9,909 nt of DNA from Bdellovibrionales bacterium. Lineage in GTDB: Bacteria; Bdellovibrionota; Bdellovibrionia; Bdellovibrionales; Bdellovibrionaceae. Location: NCBI GenBank assembly GCA_027320785.1, contig DAHVKR010000020.1:1-9909 (forward strand), in the 5' to 3' direction. The notes beneath the pieces were generated by a model. It was not told where the DNA came from. It saw nothing but the letters and a program-made list of their open reading frames with translations, and searched no databases. Shown piece after piece: positions 1-7,163 of this stretch (within the stretch, counting starts at the first letter, position 1; each line of letters starts with the position of its first letter). A program made the position numbers and the translations under genes.

Positions 1-373
1 ACTTAAACCCTGCTGCTTCGAGTTTCTTCTGAATACGATCGCGAATACTTTTGCAATGCTCATCTGAATAACGTGATGAGGCTACGGGCTGATCTGACTT
101 AAAATTTGAATACCAAAGTTTACAACCCTTCGGCTCAACCATTTCAATTTTTAAAGTTCGAGTTTCTTTATCACGAGTGCAGCTCATTTGGTTTTGGTTA
201 GCCGCACTTTTCTCTGCTGGCGCAGGCGCTGCTTGAGCAGCCTCAGCCGCAGAAGGAGTGGATGGGGTTTCGCTTTTTTTGCTTGAACTGGAGCAAGCCA
301 TCATCAGGCAAGCCACTGTTGCGAGAAGAACGAAGCCCCTAGATTGATGTTGATTCTGAGATGTCGTACGCAT
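1..373 (-). CDS. Putative lipoprotein, unknown function (partial, C-terminus beyond window)
   Basis: Reading the minus strand from an ATG at 373 gives 124 open codons that run off the window edge. The N-terminus is a lipoprotein signal peptide: a basic start (R2, R12), a hydrophobic core around residues 13-26 and a lipobox-like LMMAC ending at Cys27, although Met at -3 is not the consensus residue. A Ser/Lys tract and an Ala/Pro/Glu-rich linker (about 30-62) follow. The visible mature domain then has Cys65, Cys84 and Cys107, which suggests a small disulfide-bonded periplasmic domain. AAGGAGGA at 381-388, 7 nt upstream, fixes the start. Ser after the lipid-modified Cys gives no inner-membrane retention signal, so outer-membrane anchoring is inferred. 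I do not recognise the family. The gene is divergent from lgt, whose product would lipidate it. Confidence 0.8.
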   Translation of the reverse strand, partial: MRTTSQNQHQSRGFVLLATVACLMMACSSSSKKSETPSTPSAAEAAQAAPAPAEKSAANQNQMSCTRDKETRTLKIEMVEPKGCKLWYSNFKSDQPVASSRYSDEHCKSIRDRIQKKLEAAGFK

Positions 374-380
374 TGATCTT

Positions 381-388
381 TCCTCCTT
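381..388 (-). promoter_or_regulatory. Strong ribosome binding site of the left-edge lipoprotein gene
   Basis: The minus strand reads AAGGAGGA, 7 nt before the ATG at 373. It supports that start for a gene cut by the window edge. Confidence 0.8.
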
Positions 389-418
389 GTTGTACATGTC
401 TCTTTAGAATGGCTGACA

Positions 419-428
419 TATGATCATA
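419..428. promoter_or_regulatory. 10-bp perfect palindrome in the divergent lipoprotein/lgt spacer
   Basis: TATGATCATA is a perfect palindrome near the middle of the 141-bp spacer between the two divergent genes. It could be an operator. A palindrome this short and AT-rich can also arise by chance, and I recognise no regulator consensus. The rest of the spacer is unremarkable. A weak TTGAAA hexamer lies at 459-464 facing lgt, without a convincing -10 box. Confidence 0.2.
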
Positions 429-514
429 CTGCAACCAGACGAAAGAATAGCTCCGCCCTTGAAAAGGAAAAATAGTCGTGTTAATTCGGGTACTTATATA
501 GAGAAAAGGAATAT

Positions 515-1288
515 ATGATTACATGGAGCGTACAACCGGAAATATTTGAGTTAGGCCCTTTTACTATACGCTGGTATGGGCTTTTTTTCGCTCTCGGTTT
601 CATTGTTGGCTTTCATATCGAAAAGTGGATGTATAAAAAAGAAAATATTGATGTCTTAAAACTGGATCGACTCCTCACTTATCTTGTCATCGGAACTATT
701 ATCGGAGCTCGACTGGGACATTGTCTTTTCTACGAGCCCGGTTACTATCTTTCCCATCCCATTGAAATTTTCAAAATTTGGGAGGGCGGCCTCGCCAGTC
801 ACGGAGGTGTGATCGGCGTTTTGATAGCTGCCTATTTAGCAACTCGTAACCTTCAGCTTCCCTCTTATTTATGGGCTCTTGACAGAATAGCGGTCCCGAC
901 TGCTCTTGCAGGTAGTTTCATACGATTGGGAAATCTCTTTAATTCTGAAATCATTGGGCATCCTGCTCAAGTCCCTTGGGCTTTTATTTTTACTCGCGTT
1001 GATTCTCTCCCGCGACACCCCACTCAAATTTATGAGTCCCTCTGTTATTTTGCGACCTTTCTAATTCTTCTCGCTTGTTACAAAAAAGAAAAACTACGAC
1101 AGGCCCCAGGCTTCTTAACAGGACTTCTTTTTGTTCTTATTTTTACAGCGCGTTTCATCATCGAGTTTTTCAAGGAAAATCAAGTTCCATTTGAAGCCTC
1201 TCTGCCCCTCGATATGGGACAACTCCTCAGTATCCCGGTTGTCTTAGCCGGATTATATCTGATTCGCAGAAGTTTCAAGAAAAGCTAG
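515..1288 (+). CDS. lgt: Phosphatidylglycerol--prolipoprotein diacylglyceryl transferase (Lgt)
   Basis: This inner-membrane enzyme moves diacylglycerol from phosphatidylglycerol onto the lipobox cysteine of prolipoproteins, the first step of lipoprotein maturation. The 257-residue polytopic protein carries the family landmarks: IRWYGL with Tyr21, GARLGH at 64-69, SHGG with His96, and the signature IRLGNLFNSEIIG (136-148). Within the signature Arg137, Asn140 and Gly148 have the same spacing as E. coli Arg143, Asn146 and Gly154. RHPTQIYE (167-174) and ARFIIEFFKE with Arg213 (equivalent to the essential C-terminal Arg) follow, then LDMGQLLSIP near the end. The length is slightly shorter than the E. 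coli enzyme. AAAGGA at 505-510 precedes the ATG by 4 nt. It is probably cotranscribed with the lipoprotein gene 49 bp downstream. Confidence 0.97.
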   Translation: MITWSVQPEIFELGPFTIRWYGLFFALGFIVGFHIEKWMYKKENIDVLKLDRLLTYLVIGTIIGARLGHCLFYEPGYYLSHPIEIFKIWEGGLASHGGVIGVLIAAYLATRNLQLPSYLWALDRIAVPTALAGSFIRLGNLFNSEIIGHPAQVPWAFIFTRVDSLPRHPTQIYESLCYFATFLILLACYKKEKLRQAPGFLTGLLFVLIFTARFIIEFFKENQVPFEASLPLDMGQLLSIPVVLAGLYLIRRSFKKS

Positions 1289-1323
1289 AATTTTATCGTA
1301 ACCCATCTTATCGTGTTTTAAAC

Positions 1324-1330
1324 GAGGAGG
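1324..1330 (+). promoter_or_regulatory. Ribosome binding site of the LTxxQ lipoprotein gene
   Basis: GAGGAGG lies 7 nt before the ATG at 1338. The 49-bp gap after lgt also holds two TTATCGT copies 15 bp apart (1293-1299 and 1308-1314). No clear promoter is visible, so readthrough from lgt is the simplest reading. Confidence 0.6.
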
Positions 1331-1337
1331 AATCAGC

Positions 1338-1808
1338 ATGACATCTCATGGATTTAAATTATACTTTTTTTCAGCACTGGCCACCTTAACTCTGAGCGCT
1401 TGCTCGAGCTCTCCCAAACATGAAACCACACAACAAGAGCCCCCCAGCGCTCGAGTTGAATCGACATCAGAAGCGGCTCAGATAGGACGCTTCGATATTA
1501 TGACTTCACCCGATCTAACGGCCGAACAAAAAACTCGTTTTATGAAAGTGATGAATGAGACTCAAACAAAAGTGGCTATCATTAAAAAAGAAGAGTCTGA
1601 CGTTAAAGTTTTGCTATTTCGCTCTCTGGCAAAAGGACAATACAATAGACACGAAGTCAATCGATACAAAACTCAGCTTAAAAAACTAGAAGATAAAAAA
1701 ATGAATCTAATGTTTACAAGCCTTGATCAAGTAAAGGATATTTTAGAATCAGCCCAAAAGCACAATCCTGACTTTTTTGATCAATTTCGCTCTCGCATGC
1801 AGTGGTAG
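1338..1808 (+). CDS. Small LTxxQ-motif lipoprotein, Spy/CpxP-like (tentative)
   Basis: The 156-residue protein has a textbook lipoprotein signal: Lys7, a hydrophobic core at 9-21 and lipobox LSAC with Cys22 as the acylation site. A low-complexity polar linker (23-50) follows. The rest (about 55-156) is almost entirely charged, helix-prone sequence. It opens with LTAEQ at 61-65, the LTxxQ motif known from the Spy/CpxP/ZraP periplasmic helical-hairpin family. A degenerate second copy, SLDQ, lies at 129-132. Members of that family act as ATP-independent periplasmic chaperones or stress and metal sensors. The assignment rests on one motif plus helical character, so it could be an unrelated coiled-coil lipoprotein. 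It follows lgt closely, whose product would lipidate it. Confidence 0.75.
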   Translation: MTSHGFKLYFFSALATLTLSACSSSPKHETTQQEPPSARVESTSEAAQIGRFDIMTSPDLTAEQKTRFMKVMNETQTKVAIIKKEESDVKVLLFRSLAKGQYNRHEVNRYKTQLKKLEDKKMNLMFTSLDQVKDILESAQKHNPDFFDQFRSRMQW

Positions 1809-1821
1809 TATAGTGCCACAA

Positions 1822-1850
1822 GCCCTTTGGGTTTACAAACCCCTCAGGGC
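1822..1850. terminator. Hairpin between convergent genes, possible bidirectional terminator
   Basis: The arms GCCCT/AGGGC enclose a second helix, GGGTT/AACCC, with a small internal bulge and a 4-nt loop (TACA). The hairpin begins 14 nt after the lipoprotein stop codon. It contains the TAA stop of the convergent permease gene (1833-1835) in its loop region. Neither flank has a run of T residues, so it is not a canonical intrinsic terminator. It may pause polymerase, protect mRNA 3' ends, or cooperate with Rho. Confidence 0.45.
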
Positions 1851-3062
1851 GGCGTGAATGTTTTGACGAGCCATTTGCAAAATGGGAATAAACACCGCAA
1901 GCAGAGTCGCTCCGATGGCCACAAACCAAACTGGAGCACTCCACGCTAAAGAGCTCGCCACAAGATCCGCAGGGGGAAGAGCTGACCCCAACCACTCACG
2001 AAAAAGAGGTAAAAGCCCCTCATCGAGTAAGGCTCCAAAAAAAACACCTATTCCAGAAAGAAGAATGCCTTCCCACAAAAGCCATGAAGCCAGTTCTCTC
2101 TTTCGATAACCCAAGGCTCGCAATACAGCCAACTGTAAGGACATACCTTCAAAACGAGCAATCAACATCGAGCTAACCGTCAAAGCTCCCATCATCATAA
2201 TAAAAAGTGTCACCAGGAATCCAATATCTCGTCCTGCACTCGATAACTGCTGCAGTTCCTCTTTGGTGTCTTCCACTCGAATAACTTGTCCTACTGTGCG
2301 TTGATTAATCAAAGACTCAAACGAAGAAAATCCTGAAGCGTTCAAATAAACCAAAAAATACTGAAGAACTTGAGAACCCCAAATGGTAGACTGACCTGTT
2401 TTTTTAAAAAATTGAGCGAGAGTCTGCTGAGCTTGATCGATAGATGTGTAGAGAACTTGATCCCAATAACTATGTGTCGGCGATAAAATGCCCACCACTT
2501 TTAAAGACTCTGTTTCTGAGCTATCTGAATCAACATGAAGAGTAATAGTTTCCCCCACTCTCACTTTTTGTGAGTCTGCGACGGCGGCACCAAGCACAAT
2601 TTCTCCAGGTTGAGAAAACCAGGCGCCCTCTCGCAAAGTTAAAGATTCCCGCCGAGGTCTTTGAATAAAAGAACTATCTGTTCCCATCACTTGATATTTT
2701 TTAAAGTGCGCATAATAAAGAACGGGGATTATCGATTGTATCGACGACGGAGTTGAGGACCTCCCATCTTCGAAATGGACTGTTTGCTCTTCACGCAAGG
2801 ATTGGAATAATTTAAAAGGTAAATAGTGCCCGCTTCTTTCCTCACCGTTCAAAGCCCCCAAAAGAATATCAAAACTTCCCGCTTTCGCTCCGACAATAGC
2901 ATCCCCTCCGATTCCCATGGTCACAAAGCGTGATTCCGAAAGTCGATACAAACGGAGTAACAATCCACCACAAGCTACAGACAAACTCATCGCAATGATA
3001 ACTGTTAATGTTGTTAGACGATGCCTTGAGAGACTGATCCAAGCTAACTGCAGAGATGTCAT
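1833..3062 (-). CDS. ABC transporter permease, FtsX/MacB type
   Basis: The 409-residue membrane protein has the four-TM topology of the FtsX/MacB superfamily: TM1 about 18-38, a large extracytoplasmic domain about 40-278, TM2 280-302, TM3 327-349 and TM4 375-396. The cytoplasmic coupling segment LQLAVLRALGYRKREL (309-324) is the usual signature contacting the ATPase. The C-terminus ends in the typical ...ARQNIHAALRGL pattern. The periplasmic domain starts with GGDAIVGAKAGSFDILLGAL, which recalls the VGAKGSP-type permeases found near DUF2796/DUF3299 genes in gammaproteobacteria; that resemblance is from memory. Such transporters usually act as mechanotransmitters or exporters rather than importers. 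The ATG overlaps the ATPase stop codon (ATGA), implying coupled translation and a shared complex. The substrate is unknown. Confidence 0.92.
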   Translation of the reverse strand: MTSLQLAWISLSRHRLTTLTVIIAMSLSVACGGLLLRLYRLSESRFVTMGIGGDAIVGAKAGSFDILLGALNGEERSGHYLPFKLFQSLREEQTVHFEDGRSSTPSSIQSIIPVLYYAHFKKYQVMGTDSSFIQRPRRESLTLREGAWFSQPGEIVLGAAVADSQKVRVGETITLHVDSDSSETESLKVVGILSPTHSYWDQVLYTSIDQAQQTLAQFFKKTGQSTIWGSQVLQYFLVYLNASGFSSFESLINQRTVGQVIRVEDTKEELQQLSSAGRDIGFLVTLFIMMMGALTVSSMLIARFEGMSLQLAVLRALGYRKRELASWLLWEGILLSGIGVFFGALLDEGLLPLFREWLGSALPPADLVASSLAWSAPVWFVAIGATLLAVFIPILQMARQNIHAALRGL

Positions 3063-3706
3063 GAAGTAAAATCTCCAAAATGAATATGACGCGAAAAATA
3101 TTTTTCTATCCGATGATCATGACTCACAACAAGAAGTGTTTTTCCTTCACAAGAGCGAGTCAAAAGGTCCATAACTTCAAGTGTATTCCGATCGTCTAAA
3201 CTCGATGTCGGTTCGTCCGCAAAAACAAGTGAATGTTCACTCGCGAGCACTCTTGCAATCGCGACTCGTTGTTGCTCACCCAAGCTCATAACAGAAGCCA
3301 GATCCCTCTCTCTCCCTTCGAGACCAACCTGACTTAAAGCTTTTCTAGCCACTTCATTTTTTTCTAATTGAGGCGCAGACGAAAGTTCAATGTTTTCCAA
3401 TACTGTCATGTACTCGATTAAGTTTAATTTTTGAAAGACCATCCCAATATGCTGACGACGAAAAAGTGAGCGTTCATCTTCACTCATCTGAGTGAGTTCA
3501 TGTGATCCCAACTTCACAGACCCCTGGTCTGGTAAAAAAAGACCCGCCAGTAAATGTAGGAATGTTGTCTTACCCTGACCACTTTCCCCCCTCAGTAATA
3601 CCCTTTCCCCAGATTGAATTTGAAAGCTCGGTACCTTAAAGAGTTCTTTCTTCACTCCAGAGGGAGATTCTAAACTAACTAGGATGTTCGACAGTGAAAT
3701 GTCCAT
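3059..3706 (-). CDS. ABC transporter ATP-binding protein (LolD/MacB type)
   Basis: The 215-residue cytoplasmic ATPase has all nucleotide-binding motifs. Walker A is GESGQGKTT (40-48, Lys46) and the Q-loop is Gln92 in VFQKLNL. The signature MSLGEQQRVAIAR (140-152) deviates from LSGGQ but keeps Ser141 and Gly143. Walker B is LVFADEPTSSLD (160-171, Glu165), and the H-loop His196 lies in VSHDH. Size and motifs match ATPases that pair with FtsX-type permeases (LolD, MacB, FtsE). It overlaps the permease start by 4 nt, so the two should form one transporter. The start follows a GAGGA at 3710-3714. The MFS gene ends 34 bp upstream, making a three-gene unit likely. Confidence 0.95.
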   Translation of the reverse strand: MDISLSNILVSLESPSGVKKELFKVPSFQIQSGERVLLRGESGQGKTTFLHLLAGLFLPDQGSVKLGSHELTQMSEDERSLFRRQHIGMVFQKLNLIEYMTVLENIELSSAPQLEKNEVARKALSQVGLEGRERDLASVMSLGEQQRVAIARVLASEHSLVFADEPTSSLDDRNTLEVMDLLTRSCEGKTLLVVSHDHRIEKYFSRHIHFGDFTS

Positions 3707-3740
3707 AGGTCCTCACGCATTATCAGACTTTTGAGCCTAT

Positions 3741-4970
3741 TCAGAGTTCAGCTTTTTTGAAAGATGAAACTTTGAAAAGAACGAAAATAGCCAAAACAGA
3801 AAATAGGGCGCCTAGATAAAATGTCCAGGCAGACCCCATCTGATCCCAAACAATCCCAGCAATACTACTGGATAAAATCGCACAGAGCCCCGTCACGGCC
3901 CCTAAAATTCCAATTCCCGTTGCTTTAAATTCTTTAGGAGAAAAATCGACGGCTAAGGCCTTCCCCACTCCTTCAGTGGCTCCCATATAAAGTCCGTAGA
4001 TGATAAACAAAATCCAAAAGTGCCATTTGACATGAACCTGAGCAAATCCCAAATACACAGCTGCATAAATCATCAGCCCGATAGTTAAAACTTTTTTTCT
4101 TTCAATTCGATCAGAGAGCTGACCAAAAAGAGGGCTGGAAAGTGCATAAACGAGATTGTAAATACAATAAAGTAAAATTACCCAAATTGTAGAGAACCCC
4201 ACCGCCTTGGCTTTCATCAGAAGAAAAACATCACTGGAGTTTCCCAGATTAAAAAGACCCCATGCCATCATATAAGTTTTAAATTGAGTCGGAAACTTTC
4301 TCCACGCCTTAAAAGGATTTTCCCAGTTATTTTTACTTTTTTGAAGCTTTGAAGGTTCCTTGATTGAAAGCACTATGGCGATGGTGATCAGTCCTGGAAT
4401 AAAAGCCCAATAAAAAATATCCCGCAAGTTGTTTGGATGAAGAGTCAGTAAAAGAATAGCAAGCAAGGGACCCACTGTGGCCCCTAGGGTATCCATCAAA
4501 CGATGCCAACCAAAGGCCGTCCCCCTTTGGGAGACTTCAACTGAGTCTGATAAAAGAGCATCACGCGGAGCGGTTCTTAAGCCTTTACCCACTCGATCCA
4601 TGGATCTCGCCAATAGAACATGAGGCCAAATCTGAGCAAAACCCGTTAAAGGTTTTGCCAACGAACTGAGAATATACCCTGCCACTATAAAAGGTTTTCT
4701 TTTAGCTAATCGATCCGACCAATGGGCTGCGTATATTTTAAGCAAAGCTGAGACAGCCTCGGCCACTCCTTCAATAAATCCCATGGAGGCCATGGACGCT
4801 CCCAATACACCTGTGAGAAAAAGAGGCGTAATCGGATACAGCATCTCACTGGCTACATCTCCAAAAAAAGATATGGTCCCCAATTTAATAACAGTCGGGT
4901 TCAAACTCTTTTTTAAAGAACATAGGAAACTTGTTTTTTTCAATCCAGCTCGATCGTTTTGATTTGGCAT
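3741..4970 (-). CDS. Major facilitator superfamily (MFS) transporter
   Basis: The protein is predicted to have 12 TM segments over 409 residues. It has an MFS motif A after TM2 (HWSDRLAKRKP, about 83-93) and its counterpart in the second half (FGQLSDRIERKK, 282-293). A conserved-looking TM4-TM5 loop, MDRVGKGLRTAPRDALLSD (124-142), is shared with a group of uncharacterised MFS permeases I recall from diverse bacteria. The substrate cannot be read from sequence. I chose the ATG at 4970 because GGAG lies just upstream. An in-frame TTG at 4988 would add six residues but has no good ribosome binding site. It is the first gene of a probable unit with the ABC transporter genes and is divergent from the MCP gene. 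The protein has no obvious defect. Confidence 0.93.
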   Translation of the reverse strand: MPNQNDRAGLKKTSFLCSLKKSLNPTVIKLGTISFFGDVASEMLYPITPLFLTGVLGASMASMGFIEGVAEAVSALLKIYAAHWSDRLAKRKPFIVAGYILSSLAKPLTGFAQIWPHVLLARSMDRVGKGLRTAPRDALLSDSVEVSQRGTAFGWHRLMDTLGATVGPLLAILLLTLHPNNLRDIFYWAFIPGLITIAIVLSIKEPSKLQKSKNNWENPFKAWRKFPTQFKTYMMAWGLFNLGNSSDVFLLMKAKAVGFSTIWVILLYCIYNLVYALSSPLFGQLSDRIERKKVLTIGLMIYAAVYLGFAQVHVKWHFWILFIIYGLYMGATEGVGKALAVDFSPKEFKATGIGILGAVTGLCAILSSSIAGIVWDQMGSAWTFYLGALFSVLAIFVLFKVSSFKKAEL

Positions 4971-5099
4971 ATTCTCCAAGACCTTCAAAATATCTCAAAA
5001 TAAAACACATTAAAATAAATTCATCTTATCTTTAACTTCTACCGAAGATGTAGTCGCCTTAAATAAAAATTTAAATAAATAACTCTAACCGGAGGAAGC
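4971..5099. other. AT-rich divergent spacer between MFS and MCP genes
   Basis: The 129 bp are dominated by A and T, including alternating runs such as ATTTAAATAAATAA at 5069-5082. They must hold promoters for both directions, but I cannot pick a convincing -35/-10 pair. I see no flagellar sigma28 (GCCGATAA) box upstream of the MCP gene. Confidence 0.4.
5091..5096 (+). promoter_or_regulatory. Ribosome binding site of the MCP gene
   Basis: GGAGGA ends 3 nt before the ATG at 5100, a strong though closely spaced Shine-Dalgarno sequence. Confidence 0.7.
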
Positions 5100-6644
5100 A
5101 TGAAAAAATGGATCACTGGTATACGACTTAAACTGTTAACAATAGCCGCCATCCCGTCACTTGCCCTTATTACCTGCCTCTTTATATCAGAGTATACCAC
5201 TTCTATTTTTAAAAAGAATATTGACCAAAGCAATCAAGTTTTTCTTCCTGCTGTACAATTAAGCGGAGAAATGAAATCGGCTGCACACTCCATTGCTCGC
5301 TGGACTCTCACAGCTATGATTGACCACACAAATCTGGACGAGCTGAACCTTGGGACCGAAAAAACCCTTCATGACATAGACCTCTTTGACCAATCCAAGG
5401 CAAAATACCTCAAGTTGCCTCAATCTGACGAAGGTCAGAAAATATTTTCTAAAATTGCAAATCGCTGGCCCCGTCTCCAAAAAGACTTAACCTATCTTGT
5501 TCAGTCCTTACAAAAAAAGCCAGATGAAAAAAAATTTTCTGAAATCCAAAGTCGCTTCAATCAAAAAATACGCCCCGAAATTGATAACATTACTCAAACT
5601 ATTGACGAGTTGAATACTAATTTAGGAAAAGAAGTCGCTGCAGGCATTGTCACTGATAATCGAGCCACATCTAATGCTCGCTTCGTCATGTCAGCAACTG
5701 GAATTATAGGAATTCTGGTCTCCCTTGTTCTGATGACGATTATACTTCGCTCTTTACTCAAGAGTCTAAATAGTGCGACCGAAAATTTAACCCAAAGCTC
5801 AGCCACACTCGCCTCCTCGAGTGAACAGTTATCCGCTGCCTCAACAGAAGTCGCATCTGGATCTTCAGAAACAGCTGCCTCTATTCAAGAAACTGTCGCC
5901 TCACTCGAGGAACTAAGCTCCCTAGGAAAGGTTACAGACCAAAACAGCCAGCTTTCTCTTGAAATGAGCCAAAAAACTCAAAAAGAAGCTCAAATGAGTG
6001 AAGTCAAACTCGAAGAACTTCTTAAATCTCTAGAGGAAATCTCTCAGAGTGCGAGTCAAGTCACCGATATTATTAAAGTCATTGATGATATTGCCTTCCA
6101 AACAAACTTACTCGCACTCAATGCGGCCGTCGAGGCTGCACGGGCCGGAGATCAAGGCCGCGGATTTGCTGTTGTAGCAGAGGCCGTTCGAGGATTGGCT
6201 CAAAAAAGTGCCACCTCTGCCAATGAAATTGGGGGCCTCATACGCCAAAGCGTTTCTAAAACTCAAGAAGGAGTCTCCTTGGGGAGTGAATGTCGAACCC
6301 TCATGACAACGATGTTTGAATCTCTTAAAGTAGTTGCAACAAAAAGTGAGGAAATTGCCCACTCAAGCCGCGAACAAAGCCTTGGCATGAATCAAATATC
6401 AAAGGCCATGAATCAACTCGATCAAGCCACCCAACAAAATAATGCCGCCTCAGAGGAAATTTCAGCTTCCTCCAATGAACTCTCAGGTCAAGCCCAAGTT
6501 CTTGCCCAAACCGTAGCTGAGCTTCAAAAGATTATCGATGGTGCTGCCTACCAAAGCCCCACAGAAAAATACACCACTCGCAGAACTCCGAAAGAGTCTG
6601 CTGGTGATGTGATGAATGAATTTGGTTTAAATAAGGTCGCCTAG
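5100..6644 (+). CDS. Methyl-accepting chemotaxis protein, HAMP-less
   Basis: The 514-residue receptor has TM1 at about 12-30, a periplasmic helical domain at about 31-195 (four-helix-bundle type by pattern, ligand unknown) and TM2 at about 196-218. The cytoplasmic coiled coil starts almost directly after TM2. The signalling tip is unmistakable: [20 protein letters not shown] (331-350) followed by [20 protein letters not shown] (351-370), which contacts CheA/CheW. Flanking Gln/Glu-Ser-Ala heptads (about 240-275 and 445-465) look like methylation helices. No CheR-binding pentapeptide (NWETF type) is present at the C-terminus. No HAMP domain of about 50 residues fits between TM2 (ends about 218) and the methylation helix. 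The stop codon overlaps that of the convergent hemerythrin gene in CTAG. No other chemotaxis genes are nearby, so this is an orphan receptor. Confidence 0.96.
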   Translation: MKKWITGIRLKLLTIAAIPSLALITCLFISEYTTSIFKKNIDQSNQVFLPAVQLSGEMKSAAHSIARWTLTAMIDHTNLDELNLGTEKTLHDIDLFDQSKAKYLKLPQSDEGQKIFSKIANRWPRLQKDLTYLVQSLQKKPDEKKFSEIQSRFNQKIRPEIDNITQTIDELNTNLGKEVAAGIVTDNRATSNARFVMSATGIIGILVSLVLMTIILRSLLKSLNSATENLTQSSATLASSSEQLSAASTEVASGSSETAASIQETVASLEELSSLGKVTDQNSQLSLEMSQKTQKEAQMSEVKLEELLKSLEEISQSASQVTDIIKVIDDIAFQTNLLALNAAVEAARAGDQGRGFAVVAEAVRGLAQKSATSANEIGGLIRQSVSKTQEGVSLGSECRTLMTTMFESLKVVATKSEEIAHSSREQSLGMNQISKAMNQLDQATQQNNAASEEISASSNELSGQAQVLAQTVAELQKIIDGAAYQSPTEKYTTRRTPKESAGDVMNEFGLNKVA

Positions 6645-7066
6645 GCAGACTTCGTTTGAGCCGCTTCCCCATATTTGCGATCTACTCCGCAAATATGGGC
6701 GGATAGCCAAACCTTAAGAAAGGTAAAGAAGTCATCTGAAAGTTTTGTAGCGGAACCTTGAATAAAGTTTTGAGCATGCTCTTGAAAACGATTTAGCAGC
6801 TCTTGGTGAATTTTCTTATGGGGATCCGTTAGTCTGTAGTTGGACAAACTCGAAAAGAATTTTTCCTCATGAGCAAAGTGATCTTTTGTTTTCGCACCTA
6901 ACTGCTGGAGAGTCTTCATAAGTTGAGCTTTCCCCGCATTGGCCTCATTCTCTCTGTATAGTTGATTCATTAGATTGATGAGCCCTTCATGTTCATGATC
7001 CATTGAATCCACAAGCGTAGTGAATTTTGCTTTGTCCCAATTAAAGACATTCGTAGTATTTGACAT
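6641..7066 (-). CDS. Bacteriohemerythrin (non-heme di-iron O2-binding protein)
   Basis: The 141-residue four-helix protein has the complete di-iron ligand set in family order: His26 ([13 protein letters not shown]), His63 and Glu67 (HFAHEE), His83 and His87 (HKKIHQELL), and His124 with Asp129 ([13 protein letters not shown]). It has no extra domain and no membrane segment, so it is a soluble single-domain protein that probably binds O2 (possibly NO) for sensing, storage or delivery. I chose the ATG at 7066 because GGGAGG (7075-7080) sits 8 nt upstream. A further in-frame ATG at 7084 would place that Shine-Dalgarno sequence inside the gene. It is convergent with the MCP gene, overlapping it by 4 nt, and divergent from the CBS/channel unit. 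A sigma54-like element lies 36-51 bp upstream of its ATG. Confidence 0.95.
   Translation of the reverse strand: MSNTTNVFNWDKAKFTTLVDSMDHEHEGLINLMNQLYRENEANAGKAQLMKTLQQLGAKTKDHFAHEEKFFSSLSNYRLTDPHKKIHQELLNRFQEHAQNFIQGSATKLSDDFFTFLKVWLSAHICGVDRKYGEAAQTKSA
6668..6699. repeat. Perfect 12-bp inverted repeat inside the hemerythrin 3' end
   Basis: The arms CCCATATTTGCG (6668-6679) and CGCAAATATGGG (6688-6699) are exact reverse complements with an 8-nt loop. The structure begins 24 nt after the MCP stop codon. It lies in codons for the conserved [10 protein letters not shown] segment of the hemerythrin, including ligands His124 and Asp129. There is no T-run on either side. It may serve as the 3'-end hairpin of the MCP transcript and, from within the coding region, of the hemerythrin transcript. 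Confidence 0.7.
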
Positions 7067-7074
7067 ACGTCCCG

Positions 7075-7080
7075 CCTCCC
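7075..7080 (-). promoter_or_regulatory. Ribosome binding site deciding the hemerythrin start
   Basis: The minus strand reads GGGAGG, 8 nt before the ATG at 7066. It favours this start over the in-frame ATG at 7084. Confidence 0.65.
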
Positions 7081-7101
7081 TCATTTCTTACAGTACAGAG
7101 C

Positions 7102-7117
7102 AGCAATCCTCAGTCCA
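7102..7117 (-). promoter_or_regulatory. Candidate sigma54 (-24/-12) promoter for the hemerythrin gene
   Basis: The minus strand reads TGGACTGAGGATTGCT. It matches TGGCACG-N4-TTGCW at 9 of 12 defined positions, with the invariant GG and GC separated by exactly 10 nt. The predicted start is near 7091, giving a leader of about 25 nt that contains the Shine-Dalgarno sequence. No good sigma70 pair competes at this spacing. This was found by eye. Confidence 0.45.
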
Positions 7118-7163
7118 AAACTGACACCGCGTAAGTTCAAATACAAAACAATTTGAGCTATTA

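Noticed and set aside
1882..2109. Plus-strand open frame inside the ABC permease gene
   Set aside because: It lies wholly antisense to a well-supported permease gene, and its Arg/Ser/Lys-rich translation matches no family I know.
4971..4988. TTG start extending the MFS protein by six residues
   Set aside because: No Shine-Dalgarno sequence precedes it, and the ATG at 4970 has GGAG immediately upstream. It remains possible.
5062..5093. AT-rich runs upstream of the MCP gene as a flagellar sigma28 promoter
   Set aside because: No GCCGATAA-like -10 element is present at a workable spacing.
6108..6362. Minus-strand open frame within the MCP gene
   Set aside because: It is a shadow of the highly conserved signalling-tip codons and has no ribosome binding site.
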